Of a stretch of 5,024 nt of DNA, positions 4,688 through 5,024 are shown one piece after another. Source of the DNA: Nanobdellota archaeon. GTDB taxonomy: Archaea > Nanobdellota > Nanobdellia > Pacearchaeales > GW2011-AR1. The stretch spans positions 1 to 5,024 of the forward strand of contig JAUYHR010000040.1 of NCBI GenBank assembly GCA_030689875.1, given 5' to 3'. Each line of letters opens with the position of its first letter. Within the stretch, counting starts at the first letter, position 1. Made by a program: the position numbers and the translations under genes. Below the pieces are notes generated by a model, which did no database searches, was not told where the DNA came from, and worked only from the letters and a program-made list of their open reading frames with translations.

Positions 4688-4883
4688 TTTATGTTACCTT
4701 TTTAAAATGACAGGGGTTTCTTAATCTTTAGTAGTGATTTCTTAGCACTCCTTTAAAATTTCTCTTGAAATTTTTCCACAGTTTACGAGGACTTTAAAAT
4801 TTCTCCTGAAATTTTTCCGCAGTTTACGAGGACTCTAAAATGTATATTTTGAAAAGTTATATACTACATATAAAAGTTAGCAA
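4688..4883. other. Non-coding gap between minus-strand gene and structured RNA
   Basis: Apart from the 41-bp tandem repeat, this stretch has a short imperfect inverted repeat (AGTGAT and AGCACT, near 4733-4749), a doubled AAAAGTTA (4852-4859 and 4872-4879), and AT-rich TATA-like runs at 4856-4874. I see no gene of conventional length on either strand. Confidence 0.5.
4751..4832. repeat. 41-bp tandem repeat, two copies, each with an internal palindrome
   Basis: The two units, 4751-4791 and 4792-4832, are identical except for two transitions (T/C at 4765/4806 and A/G at 4779/4820). A third partial copy, CTCTAAAA, follows at 4833-4840. Each unit contains AAAATTTC and GAAATTTT arms (8 bp) around a 4-nt loop (TCTT or TCCT), and a conserved GTTTACGAGGAC. 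One of the two changes falls in the loop, leaving the stem intact. No spacers separate the units, so this is not a CRISPR array. Confidence 0.85.
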
Positions 4884-5024
4884 CTACTTTTTGCTTGTTT
4901 CAAAAACTTTTTTAGCAGATTCTTCACTAAAATCAAAATTTGTGGATTTTAAATGCGATATAATTGCATCAGCGCTTTTATTTCCGAGATTTCTTAAATG
5001 AGAAAGATAATCAAAATAAGACTT
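4884..5024 (-). CDS. C-terminal fragment of an unrecognised protein, 5' end beyond window
   Basis: An open frame enters from the right edge on the minus strand and ends at TAG (4884-4886). It encodes the last 46 residues of a protein. The sequence is soluble and helix-rich: YLSHLRNLGNKSADAI, then a polar turn, then SEESAKKVFETSKK at the end. Alternating hydrophobic positions and ordinary acidic/basic composition make it look truly coding. The opposite-strand frame over the same bases (4840-5001) reads like a hydrophobic shadow. I do not recognise the family from this fragment, and neither the start nor its operon partners are visible. Confidence 0.68.
   Translation of the reverse strand, partial: KSYFDYLSHLRNLGNKSADAIISHLKSTNFDFSEESAKKVFETSKK

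Noticed and set aside
4751..4832. CRISPR array
   Set aside because: The units abut with no spacers and there are only two copies; no cas gene is in the window.
4840..5001. 53-codon plus-strand frame starting MYILKSYILH
   Set aside because: It is antisense to the convincing C-terminal fragment at 4884-5024, has no ribosome site, and has the Phe/Leu/Ser-rich look of a shadow frame.

Overview
The window is AT-rich archaeal DNA. The archaeal assignment rests on Rpo7, Spt4, S24e and S27ae, on TATA-box promoters about 25 nt upstream of start codons, and on T-rich terminators. The short genes, tight packing, lysine/glutamate tails and low GC suggest a small-genome DPANN-type lineage (Woesearchaeota, Pacearchaeota or a relative). 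That placement is inferred from style, not from a phylogeny.

Layout. (1) Positions 1-2742, minus strand: a compact membrane-machinery operon. In transcription order it holds a 56-aa helical protein with a leaderless-type promoter, a 424-aa TadC/ArlJ-like platform protein (T2SF family), a second 277-aa TadC-like protein, and a pilin-like single-span protein that runs off the left edge. This is the membrane core of an archaeal type IV pilus, archaellum or secretion apparatus. No TadA/ArlI-type ATPase is in view. (2) Positions 2743-2895: a divergent promoter region with one TATA element for each direction. (3) Positions 2896-4390, plus strand: an information-processing operon rpo7 - (27-codon ORF) - spt4 - rps24e - rps27ae, with a further TATA box directly before rps27ae. 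(4) Positions 4391-4883: about 490 bp without a conventional gene but full of structure. It holds alternative stem arms at 4415-4501, a possible minus-strand non-coding RNA unit at about 4471-4687 (promoter, three stem-loops, T-rich terminator), and a 41-bp tandem repeat at 4751-4832. (5) Positions 4884-5024, minus strand: the last 46 codons of an unrecognised protein entering from the right edge.

How the genes work together: Rpo7 is the stalk subunit of RNA polymerase, Spt4 is the partner of elongation factor Spt5, and S24e and S27ae are small-subunit ribosomal proteins, so the plus operon joins transcription and translation components. The minus operon supplies the inner-membrane platform and a likely exported subunit for a surface filament. 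Two partial genes at the edges (1-430 and 4884-5024) and several short elements were read directly from the bases. The least explained stretch is 4400-4840.
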